The notes under the pieces were generated by a model. The model saw only the letters and a program-made list of their open reading frames with translations. It searched no databases and was not told the origin of the DNA. The translations under genes and the position numbers were made by a program. A DNA stretch of 64,000 nt from Roseibium salinum (GTDB lineage: Bacteria > Pseudomonadota > Alphaproteobacteria > Rhizobiales > Stappiaceae), in the NCBI RefSeq assembly GCF_026240905.1, contig NZ_JAPEVI010000003.1:2914001-2978000 (forward strand). The letters run 5' to 3'. Each line of letters begins with the position of its first letter. Within the stretch, counting starts at the first letter, position 1. Below are positions 1-8,018 of the stretch, piece after piece.

Positions 1-1128
1 ATCCTGCTGGCGGACGATTTCGGTCGACACCTTCAGAATCGTCCTGGCCCGCTGGTCCAGGCTCTTGGCGAGCCAGTTGGCTGTCTGCAGCGAATCGGTG
101 AGGTATTCCTTTTCCGTCACGTTGCGCGCGGTCTTGATGATCCTGGCATAATAGGTCTGGTTGACCAGGACCCTTGGCAGGGTGTCGGAATTCAGCTCCA
201 CCGTCCAGCTGCCGTCATTGGCCGGGCGGACGAAGACGTCCGGGACGACCGGCTGGACCGGCGAGGAGCCGAACGCGCTGCCGGGCTTGGGATCCAGTGC
301 CCGGATTTCAGCGATCATCTCGACGAGATCCTCGTCATCGACGCCGCAGATCTTCTTCAGGGCGGCCAGTTCGCGCCTTGCCAGCAGTTCTATGTTGTCG
401 ATCAGCGCCGCCATTGCCGGGTCGAACCGGTTCTTGTCGATCAGCTGGAGTTTGAGACATTCGGCAAGGTTGCGGGCAAAGACACCTGCGGGCTCAAAGG
501 TCTGCAGCACGGCGAGCACGCTCTCGATCCGGGCGAGATCGACACCGAGAAGCTCCGCGGTTTCCGCCAGATCCAGATAAAGATAACCGTTCTCGTCCAG
601 CGAGTTGATCAGATGCCCGCCGATCAGCCTGTCGGCTTCGCTGCTCAGCGCCAGATGCATCTGCTCTTCGAGCGAGGCTCCGAGCGATGCTTCCTCCGCC
701 ACAAAGGCTTCGAGATTGTAATCCTCCGAAGTGCTGCTGCTGGTGGCATTCTTGTAGCTGTCGCCGGCCTTGAGCAGGGCCGGATCGGGAGAGGCGGGTA
801 CGCCGGGCTCGTCGGGAAAGACGTTGCCGAGATCCGTATCCATCCGGGATGCGATGGCTTCGGCCCCGGTTTCCAGATCGTTCTGCATCCAGTCGGACGC
901 TTCCGGCCCGTCGCCCGCGGGCTCCCGAGGCTCCGGCTCCTCGTCGCCGCCCGGGCCGGCATCGGCTGCATCGCCCTTTTCCAGCAGTGGATTGCGTTCC
1001 AGTTCGGCCTCGACATAGGCCACGAGATCGAGATTGGACATTTGCAACAGCTTGATCGCCTGCATCAGCTGCGGCGTCATGATCAGCGACTGGCTTTGCC
1101 GCATCTCCAGCTTGGTTGAAATGGCCAT
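1..1128 (-). CDS. rpoN: RNA polymerase sigma-54 factor, C-terminal part cut by the window edge
   Basis: Sigma-54 directs RNA polymerase to -24/-12 promoters that need AAA+ activators, typically nitrogen and other stress or carbon genes. Translating from the ATG at 1128 gives the classical region I start (MAISTKLEMRQSQSLIMTP) with its glutamine and leucine rich activator-contact helices. An acidic, low-complexity region II follows, and then the start of the core-binding region (ALDPKPGSAFG). The frame stays open to base 1, so the DNA-binding C terminus and RpoN box lie outside the window. It sits downstream of lptB in the same direction, the lptC-lptA-lptB-rpoN order usual in proteobacteria. 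Identification is secure; only the length is unknown. Confidence 0.95.
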   Translation of the reverse strand, partial: MAISTKLEMRQSQSLIMTPQLMQAIKLLQMSNLDLVAYVEAELERNPLLEKGDAADAGPGGDEEPEPREPAGDGPEASDWMQNDLETGAEAIASRMDTDLGNVFPDEPGVPASPDPALLKAGDSYKNATSSSTSEDYNLEAFVAEEASLGASLEEQMHLALSSEADRLIGGHLINSLDENGYLYLDLAETAELLGVDLARIESVLAVLQTFEPAGVFARNLAECLKLQLIDKNRFDPAMAALIDNIELLARRELAALKKICGVDDEDLVEMIAEIRALDPKPGSAFGSSPVQPVVPDVFVRPANDGSWTVELNSDTLPRVLVNQTYYARIIKTARNVTEKEYLTDSLQTANWLAKSLDQRARTILKVSTEIVRQQD

Positions 1129-1307
1129 TAATTCCCCGGTCGCCCGTTTTGGTCTGCTTCTTGCTTATCTGTCGCAGACCGCATTTATAGCTCAGAGCGT
1201 ATCCCGATCAAATTGAAACATTTGACCGGGGTGGTTTTGCTCGTCAGCCGGGTAATCGGAGGGTTTCCCGGCTAAATTGAATCGCCGGGATCCGCTGCCG
1301 TTTGCCG

Positions 1308-2064
1308 TCAAAGCGTGAATTGTTCGCCCAGATAGAGCCGGCGCACGTCGGGATTCGTGACGATTTCGTTCGGCAAGCCCTCCGTCAGCACTTCGCCGGA
1401 GGCAATAATGTAGGCCCGGTCGATCAGCCCGAGGGTTTCGCGCACATTGTGGTCGGTGATCAGAACGCCGATGCCGCGCTGGGTCAGGTGACGCACGAGT
1501 TCCTGGATGTCTCCCACCGCGATCGGGTCGATGCCGGCGAAGGGTTCGTCGAGCAGCATGAAGGCCGGGCGGCTGGCAAGGGCGCGGGCGATTTCCACGC
1601 GCCGGCGCTCACCGCCCGACAGGGCGATGCTCGGCGACTTGCGCAGGTGGGTCAGGCCGAATTCAGCCAGCAGCGAGATCGAGATCTTCCCGGCGCCTGC
1701 GGCGGTTGGGTTCGATCACTTCAAGGACGGCGCGGATGTTCTCCTCGACCGTCAGGCCCCGGAAGATGGACGCCTCCTGGGGCAGATAGCCGATACCGAG
1801 CCGCGCGCGGCGGTACATCGGCATGCGGGTGATGTCGAAGCCGTTCAACAGGATCCGGCCCTGGTCCGGACGGATCAGCCCGGTGATCATGTAGAAGGTC
1901 GTGGTCTTGCCGGCGCCGTTCGGCCCCAGAAGGCCGACGGCTTCCCCCGGCTTTACGGACAGACTGACATATTTCACCACCTGACGGCGGCCGTAGGTCT
2001 TGCCGATGCCTTCGACGACAAGCGCCTGCGACAGATCCTCTTCCTGGTGATCCGGTTCGGGCAT
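1308..2064 (-). CDS. lptB: LPS export ABC transporter ATPase LptB, interrupted by an apparent +1 frameshift
   Basis: LptB is the cytoplasmic ATPase of the LptB2FG complex that extracts LPS from the inner membrane. The first part reads LPS-type ABC ATPase with Walker [10 protein letters not shown] and the Q-loop region [16 protein letters not shown]. The second part has the signature [16 protein letters not shown], Walker [14 protein letters not shown] and switch histidine TDHNVRE. The two parts are in different frames. The break lies at 1674-1680, where CGAGATC stands where CGAATC would restore a continuous protein of about 252 residues. I chose the ATG at 2064 (MPEPDHQEE), preceded by GGGA; an upstream ATG at 2142 is possible. 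LptB is normally essential, so an intact gene in the organism and an error in the sequence is the likelier reading. Confidence 0.85.
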
Positions 2065-2222
2065 GCGTCCCTGCAATCCGTTAAAATCCGAAGAGTTTCT
2101 CTTCAAAGGAATGTCGTCCATCCAAACAATGCCGCCGATCACATAGGATCTGTGACAGATACTGTCGAGTCAGATCCGCAAAATACGCCGTAAACTCATA
2201 AACCGGGCCGAAAAGATACGAG

Positions 2223-2804
2223 TTACGGATTGGGGTTCTTTTCCTGCACGCTGTTGGGCAGGATCCGGACTTTCACCCGTCCGCTTCCGCCGGTCTCGCC
2301 GGCAACCTGCCCCTGCCCGGCCGTCAGGTTGGCCTGACCGGATTTCAGGTCGACGGTGAGCTTGTTGCCGACCACCACGTTCGGGCCCTGGCTGAGGACG
2401 ACTTCCTTGCCCGTCATCACCATGAACTCCTTGTTCATGTCGAAGCTGGCTTCGTCGCCCTTGGCGGTCTGGTCCTTGGAGGTGATGTGCACGCCGCCGG
2501 AGGCCTCCAGACGGGAGATCTTCTGCTGGACGTCACTTTCGGCCTGCTGCGCGCCCGAACCGACGTAAAAGACCTTCAGCCGCTGCGTCTTCAGGCTGGT
2601 CTCGCCCTGCGTGACCACCACGTTGCCGATAAAGGTCGCCGTGCTGTTGTTGTCTTCGACGCGCAGCTCGCTTGCCTCGATGTCGATCGGTTCACCGTCA
2701 TTGGACCCGAAGCCCGCAAAGGCATCCGAGAAGGTCTGCGCCTGCGCGGTGCCGGCCAGGAGGACCGCCACCGATGCGATCAATGCGCGTTTGAAGAAAG
2801 TCAT
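2223..2804 (-). CDS. lptA: LPS transport periplasmic protein LptA (OstA-like)
   Basis: LptA forms the periplasmic bridge that carries LPS from LptC to the outer-membrane LptD. The 193-residue product starts with a signal peptide (basic start, hydrophobic core, cleavage after AQA near residue 23). A beta-rich OstA domain follows, recognisable by PIDIEASELRVEDNNSTATFIGNVVVTQG and a second strand set around TGKEVVLSQGPNVVVGNKL. The C-terminal tail is glycine and serine rich. Its start overlaps the end of lptC by four bases (2801-2804), so the two are translationally coupled. lptB follows after a gap of about 160 bases. Length and context match the family in alphaproteobacteria. Confidence 0.92.
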   Translation of the reverse strand: MTFFKRALIASVAVLLAGTAQAQTFSDAFAGFGSNDGEPIDIEASELRVEDNNSTATFIGNVVVTQGETSLKTQRLKVFYVGSGAQQAESDVQQKISRLEASGGVHITSKDQTAKGDEASFDMNKEFMVMTGKEVVLSQGPNVVVGNKLTVDLKSGQANLTAGQGQVAGETGGSGRVKVRILPNSVQEKNPNP

Positions 2805-3496
2805 TGCGTACCGTCCTTCCGAGCCGGATTAATCCTCATCTTGATCCCGTCCGTGAAGCGGACGAGACCCTTGTTCTGGTCATAAGAGAGTTTGCCGGCC
2901 CTCACCTGCCCCTGATCCGAACGGATCGAGACCGGCTGCGACGTCGTCAGTGCGCCGCTGTTGAGGTCGATCTCCACTTCGGACAGATCCACGGTATAGC
3001 CTTCGCTCCACTCCAGCTGAATACCCTCATAAAGGCGGAGCGTTTCCGCGCCGTTATTATAGATGCCCTTCACGGCCACAATTTGAGCACTCTGATCCTT
3101 GCTGAGCACGATGTCCGCGCGGATGGTCTCCAGGTCGATGATCTTTGGATCGGTCAGCCGCTGAATGGCGCGGCGCGCCGTCACCCTGTATGAGCGATCG
3201 CCATCGTGCCCGGAAAGCTCGGGCTGGTCCATTACCAGGCCTTCGCTGGTCAGCATCATGTTGGACGCGCCGAAGCCGCTCAAGATGTTGAAGAGAACGA
3301 TCAGCCCGATCATGCCGGCACAGATCAGAATGCCGAGGGCGGGAAACAGCCAGCGGAGAATGCGGACAAACACGCTGTGCCGGCGCGCAGCCCGCTGCGC
3401 CCGGCTCAATCGCGGCCGACCGGGAGACCTGCCTCCCGCATATTCGCTGACAACGCTCAACGCACTCTCCGAAATCCAGGGCCCGCCAACACTCAT
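2801..3496 (-). CDS. lptC: LPS export system protein LptC
   Basis: LptC is a bitopic inner-membrane protein that takes LPS from LptB2FG and hands it to LptA. The 231-residue product has a basic cytoplasmic N terminus rich in Arg. One membrane segment lies around residues 48-72 (ILRWLFPALGILICAGMIGLIVLF). A periplasmic beta-jellyroll follows with the family-typical patterns (LDLETIRADIVL-like, SNGSGALTTSQPVSI-like). Its end overlaps lptA by four bases, and RNase D lies just upstream in the same direction, an order common in Hyphomicrobiales. The N-terminal extension before the membrane helix is longer than in Escherichia coli, which is normal for this class of bacteria. Confidence 0.88.
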   Translation of the reverse strand: MSVGGPWISESALSVVSEYAGGRSPGRPRLSRAQRAARRHSVFVRILRWLFPALGILICAGMIGLIVLFNILSGFGASNMMLTSEGLVMDQPELSGHDGDRSYRVTARRAIQRLTDPKIIDLETIRADIVLSKDQSAQIVAVKGIYNNGAETLRLYEGIQLEWSEGYTVDLSEVEIDLNSGALTTSQPVSIRSDQGQVRAGKLSYDQNKGLVRFTDGIKMRINPARKDGTQ

Positions 3497-3553
3497 GTAT
3501 CGGCGTTTGACGGCCCCTGAACAGCTGCCATGCCGACAGGCCGGGCCCGTGCC

Positions 3554-4174
3554 TCACGAGTGGGCGAAAATATCCGCCTCTTCCCACCCTTTGAGGTCGA
3601 GTTCCGCACGAACCGGCAGAAATTCAAAACATGCCTTTGCAATATGCTCCCGCTCTTCGCGAGAGAGCATGTACTCAAGTTTTTCCTTCAATGCGTGCAG
3701 GTATAGAACATCCGAGGCCGCGTAGGCCAGTTGCGCATCGGACAGGGTCTCCGCCGCCCAGTCCGAACTCTGCTGCTGCTTGGACAGTTCCACACCAAGA
3801 AGTTCACGCGTAATATCTTTCAATCCATGCCGGTCGGTATAAGTGCGAACCAGCTTTGAAGCAATTTTGGTGCACCAGACCGGGGTCACCTGAACATTCA
3901 GATAGTGGCGGAGCACCGCAACATCAAACCGGGCGAAGTGGAATATCTTCGGCTTGGAAGGATCAGTCAGGAGAGCCGCCAGATTGGGGGCGTCCGCCTG
4001 GCCGCGGGCGATCTGCACCACATCCGCCGTTCCGTCGCCGGGCGACAACTGGACGACGCACAGGCGGTCCCGGTGCGGGTTGAGGCCCAGGGTTTCGGAA
4101 TCGACAGCCACCGCATGCGCCGCTTCATAGGCTTTCAGGTCTGGAAGGTCGCCTTTGTGGTAGCGGATGGTCAT
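3554..4174 (-). CDS. rnd: RNase D-type 3'-5' exonuclease (DEDDy domain only)
   Basis: The 206-residue protein is a bare DEDDy exonuclease domain. Exo I carries the metal-binding pair in VAVDSETLGLNP, Exo II appears as FHFARFDVAVL, and Exo III as YAASDVLYLHAL with the catalytic Tyr. This predicts 3'-5' trimming of structured RNA such as tRNA precursors. The HRDC domains found in the 375-residue enterobacterial RNase D are absent; short versions are usual in alphaproteobacteria. I chose the ATG at 4174 because AAGGAGACGAC lies just upstream; the ATG at 4207 has no comparable ribosome site. It precedes lptC by about 60 bases and may share its transcript. Confidence 0.85.
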   Translation of the reverse strand: MTIRYHKGDLPDLKAYEAAHAVAVDSETLGLNPHRDRLCVVQLSPGDGTADVVQIARGQADAPNLAALLTDPSKPKIFHFARFDVAVLRHYLNVQVTPVWCTKIASKLVRTYTDRHGLKDITRELLGVELSKQQQSSDWAAETLSDAQLAYAASDVLYLHALKEKLEYMLSREEREHIAKACFEFLPVRAELDLKGWEEADIFAHS

Positions 4175-4385
4175 CTTAAGTCGTCTCCTTAGGCCGGACA
4201 TGCACATATCACATCAGGCCGCGGCCCTGATGCATAATCTGACCGTCAGGTAGACGATGCCGCCTCATGAGGCAAGCGGATTGGCGCAAACTTCGCACGC
4301 CGGCCGGCCGGCGGGATTGTTTCCGATACGGACGGCCTCGTGGCAGGTCTTGCCGGGCGCTTTCCGCCTCCCGTGGTCTGTGCCG

Positions 4386-4820
4386 TCAGTTGATACCATT
4401 CGCCCGCTGGAGTTCGCGGACATAGGCAACGATTTTTTCGACGTCTTTGTCGGTCACATTTTCCACCGGCGGCATATCGCCGAACGGCCAGTGATGGGCA
4501 CGCACGCCCCGCATGACAGCCAGGAGGAAAGCGCCGTCGGCATGGTGACCCGGTTCGTAGATCTTGTGAACCAGCGGCGGCCCCATCCCGTTGCGGCCAC
4601 CGGCCTTTTCCCCGTGACAGGCGGCGCAGTTCTCCTGAAACAGCGCGCGGCCCTCAAGGGCCCTGGAGGAAAGGTCCGGCACGGTGACGGCAACCAGCGC
4701 GGCCCCGTCGCTGGCGGGCTGCTCGTCCTCAGACGTCAGGAAGCCCCAGACAAGAACGCCCGCCACGAGCACGGAAAGACCGGCGGAGATTATCAGAAAC
4801 GGCTTGCTGTTCACGTCCAC
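4386..4820 (-). CDS. membrane-anchored monohaem cytochrome c
   Basis: The 144-residue protein has one N-terminal membrane segment (residues 8-28), probably an uncleaved anchor. A class I cytochrome c domain follows. The haem site is CAACH near residue 70, in the context LFQENCAACHGEKAGG, and the likely axial methionine lies in GDMPPVENVTDKDVEKIVAYVREL. It should sit on the periplasmic face and shuttle electrons. No oxidase or dehydrogenase gene is adjacent, so its partner cannot be read from the context. Related membrane-bound cytochromes occur near copper or sulfur oxidation genes elsewhere, but nothing here supports that role. Confidence 0.85.
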   Translation of the reverse strand: MDVNSKPFLIISAGLSVLVAGVLVWGFLTSEDEQPASDGAALVAVTVPDLSSRALEGRALFQENCAACHGEKAGGRNGMGPPLVHKIYEPGHHADGAFLLAVMRGVRAHHWPFGDMPPVENVTDKDVEKIVAYVRELQRANGIN

Positions 4821-4922
4821 TTACCCCTTGGCTGTCTCATGCCCGCAATGATGTCCTGACAGATTGTCGAGGATCGGGCAATCCGGACGCCCGCTCTGTT
4901 CGGTAGCCGTACCGATATTCAT

Positions 4923-4951
4923 CGCTTCATCCTCATTTATGGGGTCGCACC
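4923..4951. repeat. solitary end of the 10.8-11.1 kb inverted-repeat element
   Basis: The plus strand at 4926-4951 reads TTCATCCTCATTTATGGGG then TCGCACC. This is nearly identical to the right end of the element at 11053-11077 and to the reverse complement of its left end at 10821-10846. Only this one end is visible here, directly against the stop codon of the quinone reductase gene. It may be a truncated copy, or a conserved short motif that also exists alone. Confidence 0.6.
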
Positions 4952-4952
4952 G

Positions 4953-5549
4953 TTAACGCGCCATGAGAGCGGCGACCTTCCTGCCGGCCCGCGCAAGAAA
5001 CTCCGCCCGGCTTTCCGGCGTGGAACTGTCCATCTTGTACTTCGCCAGATACATGGTCCTGCAGCGGCGCCGGCACAGGAACCTGATGCCGCGCAGAAGG
5101 GTCTTGCGGCCCGGTTCGCCGATCAGCTTGGATTGCCACCAGGTGGCGCCGCAGGTGGTGATCACCGCCATGTGGGAAATATGCTGCATCCTGGGCTGCA
5201 TGGGCCGGTCCGCCGTCGGCATGTCAAACGTCTCGTAGGGCACCCAGACCCGCTCCAGCCAGCCCTTCAGCATGGCGGGCACGCCGAACCACCAGGTCGG
5301 ATAGATGAAGATGACCGCCTGGCACCACATGATGTCCGCCAGATGACCGGCGACCGGCAGCGTGTTGGCCTGGGGCGTGTGGTAATTCCGCCGCTCCTGC
5401 GCGCTCATCACCGGACCGAAGCCCTGAGTGTAAAGATCCGTCAGCTTCACCTCATGGCCTTCCGCCTCCAGGGAGCTCACGACGGTCTTGCAGATCGCCG
5501 CGTTGAAACTCTCCGGGCAAGGATGGCTGAAAACCACGAGAACGCGCAT
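4953..5549 (-). CDS. NAD(P)H-dependent oxidoreductase, flavodoxin-fold quinone reductase family
   Basis: The 198-residue protein belongs to the NQO1/MdaB/KefF-like flavodoxin-fold family of FMN or FAD enzymes that reduce quinones or related electrophiles with NAD(P)H. Features seen are the N-terminal phosphate loop VVFSHPCPESFNAAI, the central FIYPTWWFGVPAMLKGWLERVW motif that contacts the flavin and the dimer partner, and TTCGATWW. The start at 5549 (MRVLVVFSHPCPESF) fits the family; the frame is open further upstream but encodes nothing conserved. The C-terminal part (CRRRCRTMYLAKYKMD) is short and cysteine and arginine rich compared with MdaB. The natural substrate is unknown. Confidence 0.8.
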   Translation of the reverse strand: MRVLVVFSHPCPESFNAAICKTVVSSLEAEGHEVKLTDLYTQGFGPVMSAQERRNYHTPQANTLPVAGHLADIMWCQAVIFIYPTWWFGVPAMLKGWLERVWVPYETFDMPTADRPMQPRMQHISHMAVITTCGATWWQSKLIGEPGRKTLLRGIRFLCRRRCRTMYLAKYKMDSSTPESRAEFLARAGRKVAALMAR

Positions 5550-5672
5550 GGGGTCTGGCCTTTGAATATCTTTGGGTCTGCTGCTTCCACTTTCACCCGG
5601 CGGCCATACCTCCAGCAACCCCGCCCCACACTGCGAGCCAGCCGGCGTGGCGAAGCCAACGCCCAAGAGGTG

Positions 5673-6506
5673 TCAGTGCGGCTCTCCCGCCCCCATCGCC
5701 GACCTGAGGGCCCCGGAAACCTCGCGGCAGAAGCCCGAATAGACAGCCGAGGTGCGGAAGTCGTCGCCCCGCGGATAGGGCGCGTCGATCGCGCTGTCGC
5801 TGACGATCCGCCCGGGCCGCGCGGCCATCACCACGATGCGGTTCGAGAGATAGACGGATTCGAAAACGGAGTGGGTGACGAAGATCACCGTCCAGCCGAA
5901 GGTTTCCCACAGATGCAGCAGGTCGTTGTTGAGCTTGAACCTGGTGATTTCGTCCAGCGCCGCGAAGGGCTCGTCCATCAGGAGCACCCTGGGCCGCGTC
6001 ACCAGCGCCCTTGCGATGGAGACGCGCATTTTCATGCCGCCGGAAAGCTCGCGCGGATAGCTTGCGGCAAACGGCGCGAGACCGACCGTTTCCAGCGCTT
6101 CCATGACGCGCTCACGGGCCGATTTCTTCGAGATCCCCTTGAGCCGCAGCGGCAGCCAGACATTGGAGAACACCGTTGCCCAGGGCATCAGCGTCGGCTC
6201 CTGGAACACGAAGCCCAGCTCGTGCTCCGCCTGGCTCGCCTCCTCCTGCGGCCAGCCGACCCGTCCAGATGTCGGTTCAATGAGCCCGGCAATGATCCTG
6301 AGCGCCGTCGACTTGCCGCAGCCGGAGGGACCAAGCAGCGAGACGAATTCGCCCTCCCGGACATCCAGCGACAGGTTGTTGAGCGCGACCGTACCGTTCG
6401 CGAAGGTCTTGGAGATTCCCTTCAGCGAGACGATCGCCGGGCTTTGCACCGGAGCATTCTGCATTCGTGTCTGGACCATGGCCGCAAGTGATTCCGTTTC
6501 GGCCAT
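5673..6506 (-). CDS. ABC transporter ATPase, nitrate/sulfonate/taurine type, without partner genes
   Basis: The 277-residue protein is a SsuB/TauB/NrtD-type importer ATPase. It has Walker A LGPSGCGKSTALR, Q-loop FVFQEPTLMPW, signature LSGGMKMRVSIARAL, Walker B VLLMDEPFAALDE and the switch histidine VTHSVFESVYLS. Such ATPases normally sit with a permease and a periplasmic binding protein; neither is present. Just past its stop, a short hydrophobic reading on the same strand (about 5672-5600, ending in WLAVWGGVAGG) could be the start of a decayed permease, but it is only about 24 codons and may be chance. Start chosen at ATG 6506, before a Gln/Pro-rich leader. Substrate cannot be assigned. Confidence 0.82.
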   Translation of the reverse strand: MAETESLAAMVQTRMQNAPVQSPAIVSLKGISKTFANGTVALNNLSLDVREGEFVSLLGPSGCGKSTALRIIAGLIEPTSGRVGWPQEEASQAEHELGFVFQEPTLMPWATVFSNVWLPLRLKGISKKSARERVMEALETVGLAPFAASYPRELSGGMKMRVSIARALVTRPRVLLMDEPFAALDEITRFKLNNDLLHLWETFGWTVIFVTHSVFESVYLSNRIVVMAARPGRIVSDSAIDAPYPRGDDFRTSAVYSGFCREVSGALRSAMGAGEPH

Positions 6507-6552
6507 GGTTGCATTTTTGGGCCTGTTACGAACCCGTGTCGCGACAGGAGAC

Positions 6553-6591
6553 CAAAAACAACAAAACCGGCTCGAAGGCCGGTTTTGTTGT
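6553..6591 (-). terminator. intrinsic terminator behind tRNA-Leu
   Basis: The arms CAACAAAACCGG (6559-6570) and CCGGTTTTGTTG (6579-6590) form a strong hairpin. Read on the minus strand, it is followed by a T-rich run (TTTTTGG), so it should end the tRNA-Leu transcript before the ABC ATPase gene. Confidence 0.8.
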
Positions 6592-6617
6592 CTCGGAGAG
6601 ATATCTCTGAGGGAATT

Positions 6618-6704
6618 TGGTGCCCAGGAGAGGACTCGAACCTCCACGCCCGTTAGGGCACTAGCACCTGAAGCTAGCGCGTCTACCAGTTCCGCCACCT
6701 GGGC
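6618..6704 (-). tRNA. tRNA-Leu, anticodon CAG
   Basis: The minus strand folds as a class II tRNA. The acceptor is GCCCAGG paired with CCTGGGC, the anticodon stem GCTAGC closes a loop TTCAGGT with anticodon CAG, a long variable arm is present (TGCCCTAACGGGCG), and the T-arm contains GGTTCGAGTCC. The 3' CCA is encoded at 6618-6620. It decodes CUG, the dominant leucine codon in this GC-rich genome. Confidence 0.96.
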
Positions 6705-6881
6705 TGTGAGGGGGCTTGTAAGGGGCGGTCGATGCCTTGTCAATCATAGAATGCGACTTTTTTCACTCATGCACACGCGCCCCTTCACACACCGGGCACA
6801 AAGGGCTAAGACACTGGTAATTACTCCGGCAATTCCCTTTGACCGGACGCATATTCCGGACGCGAAAGAAGGCATTTCAGG

Positions 6882-7856
6882 ATGTCCACACAACTCAACG
6901 GCAAACTCGTCACGGTGTTCGGCGGCTCAGGTTTTATCGGCCGCCATATCGTCCAGGCCCTGGCCAAGCGCGGCTACCGGGTGCGCGTCGCGGTGCGGCG
7001 TCCGGATCTGGCGACCCATCTGCAGCCGCTCGGCGCCGTGGGACAGATCATGGCGGTTCAGGCCAACCTGCGCTACCGCTGGTCGGTGGACCGTGCGGTG
7101 CAGGGCGCCGATGCCGTGGTGAATGCGGTCGGGATCCTGGCGCCATCCGGAAAGCAGACCTTCGATGCGGTCCAGGCCTTCGGCCCGCGGGCCATTGCCG
7201 AAGCCGCGCGCACGGCCGGACTGTCCGGCATCACGCACATATCCGCCATCGGCGCGGATGCGGCGAGCCCCTCGGCCTATGCCCGCTCCAAGGCGGCCGG
7301 CGAAGCCGGCGTTCTGGAAACGCTGCCGGAAAGCATCATCTTCCGTCCGTCCATCGTCTTCGGTCCGGAAGACAGTTTCTTCAACCAGTTTGCCGACATG
7401 GCCCGCCTCACCCCCGCCCTGCCGCTGATCGGCGGCGGCGAGACGAAGTTCCAGCCGGTCTATGTCTGTGATATCGCCGAAGCCGTGGCGCGCGCCGTCG
7501 ATGGCGAACTGACGCCGGGCACGACCTATGAGTTGGGCGGTCCGGAAGTGAAGACCTTCAAGGAATGCCTCGAAGACATGCTGAAGGTGACCCGCCGCTC
7601 CCGCGCCCTCATACCGATACCCTTTCCGGTCGCCTCCCTGATGGCCCGGGTGCTGCAGCTTCTGCCGGGCGCGCCGCTCACGGTCGATCAGGTGGAAATG
7701 CTGAAGTCCGACAACATCGTCTCCGCGGCCGCCACTTCCGAAGGCCGGACCCTGGAGGGCATCGGCGTCAAACCGGGAACGCTCGCAACCATCCTGCCCA
7801 CCTATCTCGACCGGTTCCGTGTGCGCGGCCAGTACGACGCGCACCGCATCGCCTAG
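6882..7856 (+). CDS. NDUFA9-like NAD(P)-binding protein (complex I assembly/accessory family)
   Basis: The 324-residue protein is an atypical extended SDR. The dinucleotide motif VFGGSGFIGRHIVQAL lies near residue 12, and the fold continues with NAVGILAPSGKQTFDAV, ISAIGADAASPSAYARSKAAGE and FRPSIVFGPEDSFFNQFADMA. This last motif is diagnostic of the NDUFA9/39-kDa subunit family of respiratory complex I, which in alphaproteobacteria is usually encoded near DNA repair or tRNA genes rather than the nuo operon. The YxxxK motif is kept (YARSK), but the family is thought to bind NADPH structurally rather than turn over substrate. A terminator follows at 7881-7907, so it is probably monocistronic. 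Confidence 0.85.
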   Translation: MSTQLNGKLVTVFGGSGFIGRHIVQALAKRGYRVRVAVRRPDLATHLQPLGAVGQIMAVQANLRYRWSVDRAVQGADAVVNAVGILAPSGKQTFDAVQAFGPRAIAEAARTAGLSGITHISAIGADAASPSAYARSKAAGEAGVLETLPESIIFRPSIVFGPEDSFFNQFADMARLTPALPLIGGGETKFQPVYVCDIAEAVARAVDGELTPGTTYELGGPEVKTFKECLEDMLKVTRRSRALIPIPFPVASLMARVLQLLPGAPLTVDQVEMLKSDNIVSAAATSEGRTLEGIGVKPGTLATILPTYLDRFRVRGQYDAHRIA

Positions 7857-7880
7857 AAGCCGCCGGCAGCTGCGTGAAGA

Positions 7881-7907
7881 AAACGGGTCCGGCGGGCCCG
7901 TTTTTTT
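7881..7907 (+). terminator. intrinsic terminator of the NDUFA9-like gene
   Basis: Arms ACGGGTCC and GGGCCCGT with a short loop are followed by seven T residues (7901-7907) on the plus strand. This is a textbook rho-independent terminator 25 bases after the stop codon. Confidence 0.88.
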
Positions 7908-8018
7908 GCATTTGACTTCTGCATCTGATTTCCTGAAGGCAGCCCCCTCCCCAGCCAGCTTGGTCGTTGCCGTTTTGGCTTGCTTTGCCTACGCTCTTTT
8001 GTCGAGGGGGAAAAACTG

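Noticed and set aside
7980-8018. Earlier start for the MFS transporter
   Set aside because: The added 13 residues are not transporter-like, and the ATG at 8019 has the better ribosome site.
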